A stretch of DNA of 64,000 nt from Methylicorpusculum sp. (GTDB taxonomy: Bacteria; Pseudomonadota; Gammaproteobacteria; Methylococcales; Methylomonadaceae), in assembly GCF_030651835.1 (NCBI RefSeq), contig NZ_JAUSBX010000038.1:24366-88365 (forward strand), read 5' to 3'. Position numbers and translations under genes: made by a program. Under the pieces are notes generated by a model, which did not search any database, had not been told where the DNA came from, and was given only the letters and a program-made list of their open reading frames with translations. Of the stretch, positions 61,746-64,000 are shown one piece after another (the first letter of the stretch is position 1; each line of letters opens with the position of its first letter).

Positions 61746-62402
61746 CTATCTAGCCTGTTTAGGTGTAGACGAGGCGCAACGACCTAGTACTTGCGCATCT
61801 TGTATCGCGTTCCACTCGATACCTGTATGTGGATTTTTACCCAGTTTTTCTAAAATCAAAGATCTCATTTTCTGCACATCTTCCTTAGGAGGGTGACCAG
61901 GAAGCACTGACCATTCGTCGGCATTATTTAGTGCTTGAGTCGCAAGAATCTGTCCTTTGCCATCAGCAACATCGATCCGAGAATTAGATTTGATGAGCAA
62001 ATCAACGGTGTCGAGTCCACCACGCTTAATTGCCATAGTCAGTGGAGTGTCGTACTCGATATTTGAAGGATGGCTGATGACATTTATATTTGCCCCCGCT
62101 GCAATCAAATAGCTAACGGTACACGTATGCCCTTGGGATGCAGCGAACATAAGTACAGTAATTTCACGACCGTCATAGGAACAGAATTTTGTGTTTGCCG
62201 ATACTCCCGAATGAAGGTAAGCTTTTACAGCATTGCAATCGCCCTCTCCAACAGCATCAATAAAAAGCTTTTTTTCTTTTTCTTCTGGGTTTGTATCGCT
62301 TTGCACAGTCGTAGTTAAAGTGCTAAATCCCACAACCATGAAAATTAATATCTGCAATTTATGATGTGTATTCATGCGCTTTATGTTTTTCCAGCTTTTC
62401 AT
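61746..62402 (-). CDS. Secreted ankyrin-repeat protein
   Basis: Signal-like N-terminus (ILIFMVVGFSTLTTTVQS); ankyrin repeats (GREITVLMFAASQGHTCTVSYLIAAGANINV, YDTPLTMAIKRGGLDTVDLLIKSNSRIDVADGKGQ). Confidence 0.8.
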   Translation of the reverse strand: MKSWKNIKRMNTHHKLQILIFMVVGFSTLTTTVQSDTNPEEKEKKLFIDAVGEGDCNAVKAYLHSGVSANTKFCSYDGREITVLMFAASQGHTCTVSYLIAAGANINVISHPSNIEYDTPLTMAIKRGGLDTVDLLIKSNSRIDVADGKGQILATQALNNADEWSVLPGHPPKEDVQKMRSLILEKLGKNPHTGIEWNAIQDAQVLGRCASSTPKQAR

Positions 62403-63674
62403 AATAAATTTGCCTTGATGTGACTAACATGAAGTTGATGCGCCTCGAGCGTAGTGTTGGCTAAACGGCCAACTACAACCCCAAGAAATGCAGTAACCAG
62501 CGCGGATAGTATTTCAGGTTTGGAGCGTGTCTGAGGCACTAACAACGTACAAATAAAACAGGTGAGAGGATACTCAAGACACGGACTTCGCCTTCGATGC
62601 CTGCACCGGTAACGTTCAGTGTGGTCCTCGCTTCAACTCACGAATGCAGGCTGGATTGACACCGAAATTGAAGTAGTAGTGTTCCGTCGCGGACAAACCG
62701 CCGAAGATTGCAACCACCTGAGATCCCGGCACAAAACTTAGCTGCATTTCGCGGTTGGCAAGTGTACAGCCAGTTGTTGTCGTTATCATAGCTGAATTCG
62801 CGGATAAATCTCATGATACTTTAGAGCCTTTTGTTAATTAGCACCCCCAGTTTTGAAATGAATAGCTTTGAGGAGTATGGGTCGTACTCAGCATGTTGAG
62901 CATCTTTGAACCCGAGGACCTTACGGGCGTATTCGATAACGATGTTGAAGCTCACCTCAGGTTCCAAAGCAGTGGATATTGTTTTCCCTAGCATAACGAA
63001 TAGCCCATAACGTTTTCTCCATGCTCTTGTATAGGCTTCCTGGGGCAAACCACATGCCCGAATAGCGCTCAACTAGCTTTGGGTCGATATCTTCGGTTGA
63101 AACCTACTCCGCGTTGACTGTTACCGGTAAAAGCCAGGGCCAGGTCTTACAATCAAGCATCCATAGCTAAACTGACAAGCAGATACGCATTCATCTGCTG
63201 TCACTGATGGCCGAAATGCAGTCGTGCGCTTTGGACCGGGTCTAGCAAAAAAAAACGCAAAATTGATTGCCGAAAAGCTGCCATTCGCAGGACTTAGGGA
63301 TGAAAAGTTTCGCTAGCATCCTCAGTGGCCGGTTTTGGCCGTAATGACTCAGTGATAATGTCAATTAGCTCGCCGAATACCGGACAGTCGACTGGGTCAT
63401 AGATAGGGTGAAGTCGCCAAGCGGCCGTCTTCTCTTCAGATTCTTCTCCGGAAAGCGGCTACTCGTCGCTAAGTTCAGCAGTCCCAAACCAGTCAATTGC
63501 TTCGTAAAATGAGATGCCGGTTAGGGAACCCTAACGGTTTTCTCTCACTAAGAACATTGATCGCGCAGCACGAACAGCAGTTTCTTGAACACCAACGCAC
63601 CAGCGATAAAAGAAATAAGTTGAATTGTTTCTTGTTTTTTAACATAAATAACGTTTCTCATTCATTCAATAAAA

Positions 63675-64000
63675 ATGGCGACCAGATCATTCGCAATACT
63701 CTTCATGCTATCACTTTTGCCTGGTTGCAACAGTGCGGGCTTATTGGTAGTCAACCTGCTAGCCCGTTTTGATAATTATCATGTTTACGAAAATTTATCG
63801 TACGGCGCTGAAAAGCAGAATGTCATGGATGTTTATGTGCCGGAAATCAAAAAGATGTCCGGTCAGCCAGAAAGGCTGCCGGTCGTCGTTTTTTTTTATG
63901 GTGGATGCTGGGGTGGTTGTAAAACCTTAACCAAGGAACACTATGTTTTTGTCGCTCAGGCTTTGACTGCCAGGGGTTACTTGGTTGTTATTCCCGATTA
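63675..64000 (+). CDS. Alpha/beta hydrolase, lipoprotein signal, truncated by window end
   Basis: Open frame from ATG 63675: MATRSFAILFMLSLLPGCNSAG...DVYVPE...LPVVVFFYGGCWGGCKTLTKEHYVFVAQALTARGYLVVIPD. Confidence 0.75.
   Translation, partial: MATRSFAILFMLSLLPGCNSAGLLVVNLLARFDNYHVYENLSYGAEKQNVMDVYVPEIKKMSGQPERLPVVVFFYGGCWGGCKTLTKEHYVFVAQALTARGYLVVIPD

Noticed and set aside
1-64000. CRISPR arrays
   Set aside because: No regularly spaced direct repeats or Cas-like ORFs were seen.

Overview
The window looks like a gammaproteobacterial (possibly methanotroph-type) chromosome segment. (1) 0-5 kb: minus-strand exopolysaccharide export/priming genes (Wzc-like, Wza-like, undecaprenyl-phosphate sugar phosphotransferase). 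A large secreted clan-A glycosidase-like protein (6.7-10.3 kb) lies nearby. (2) 10.7-15.2 kb: plus-strand signalling operon with a QseE/GlrK-like kinase that has lost its phospho-acceptor His, a QseG-like lipoprotein, a canonical histidine kinase and an OmpR-type regulator. (3) 15.4-20.7 kb: transposase remnant, beta-carbonic anhydrase, small zinc-ribbon protein, rlmB-rnr and tRNA-Leu(CAG). (4) 21.4-31.8 kb: sensory island with PAS-GGDEF, a regulator with a degenerate receiver, a PAS protein, a FixLJ-like pair, and CheB/CheR-PAS plus a kinase. (5) 32.2-60.9 kb: complete-looking type VI secretion locus with a threonine-phosphorylation module (Ser/Thr kinase with Cache-like domain, TagF-PppA fusion, FHA protein), but no recognisable tssJ. 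(6) 60.9-64 kb: decayed region with an ssb relic, transposase relic, ankyrin protein and a truncated alpha/beta hydrolase. The most notable non-coding structure is several families of MITE/REP-like inverted-repeat elements, including a nested stack at 33.46-33.78 kb and two inverted copies bounding a 4.6-kb block. The best protein-level leads are the His-less QseE-like kinase, the Asp-less receiver regulator and an unassigned ORF between clpV and vgrG. Everything was read by eye; no database searches were run.
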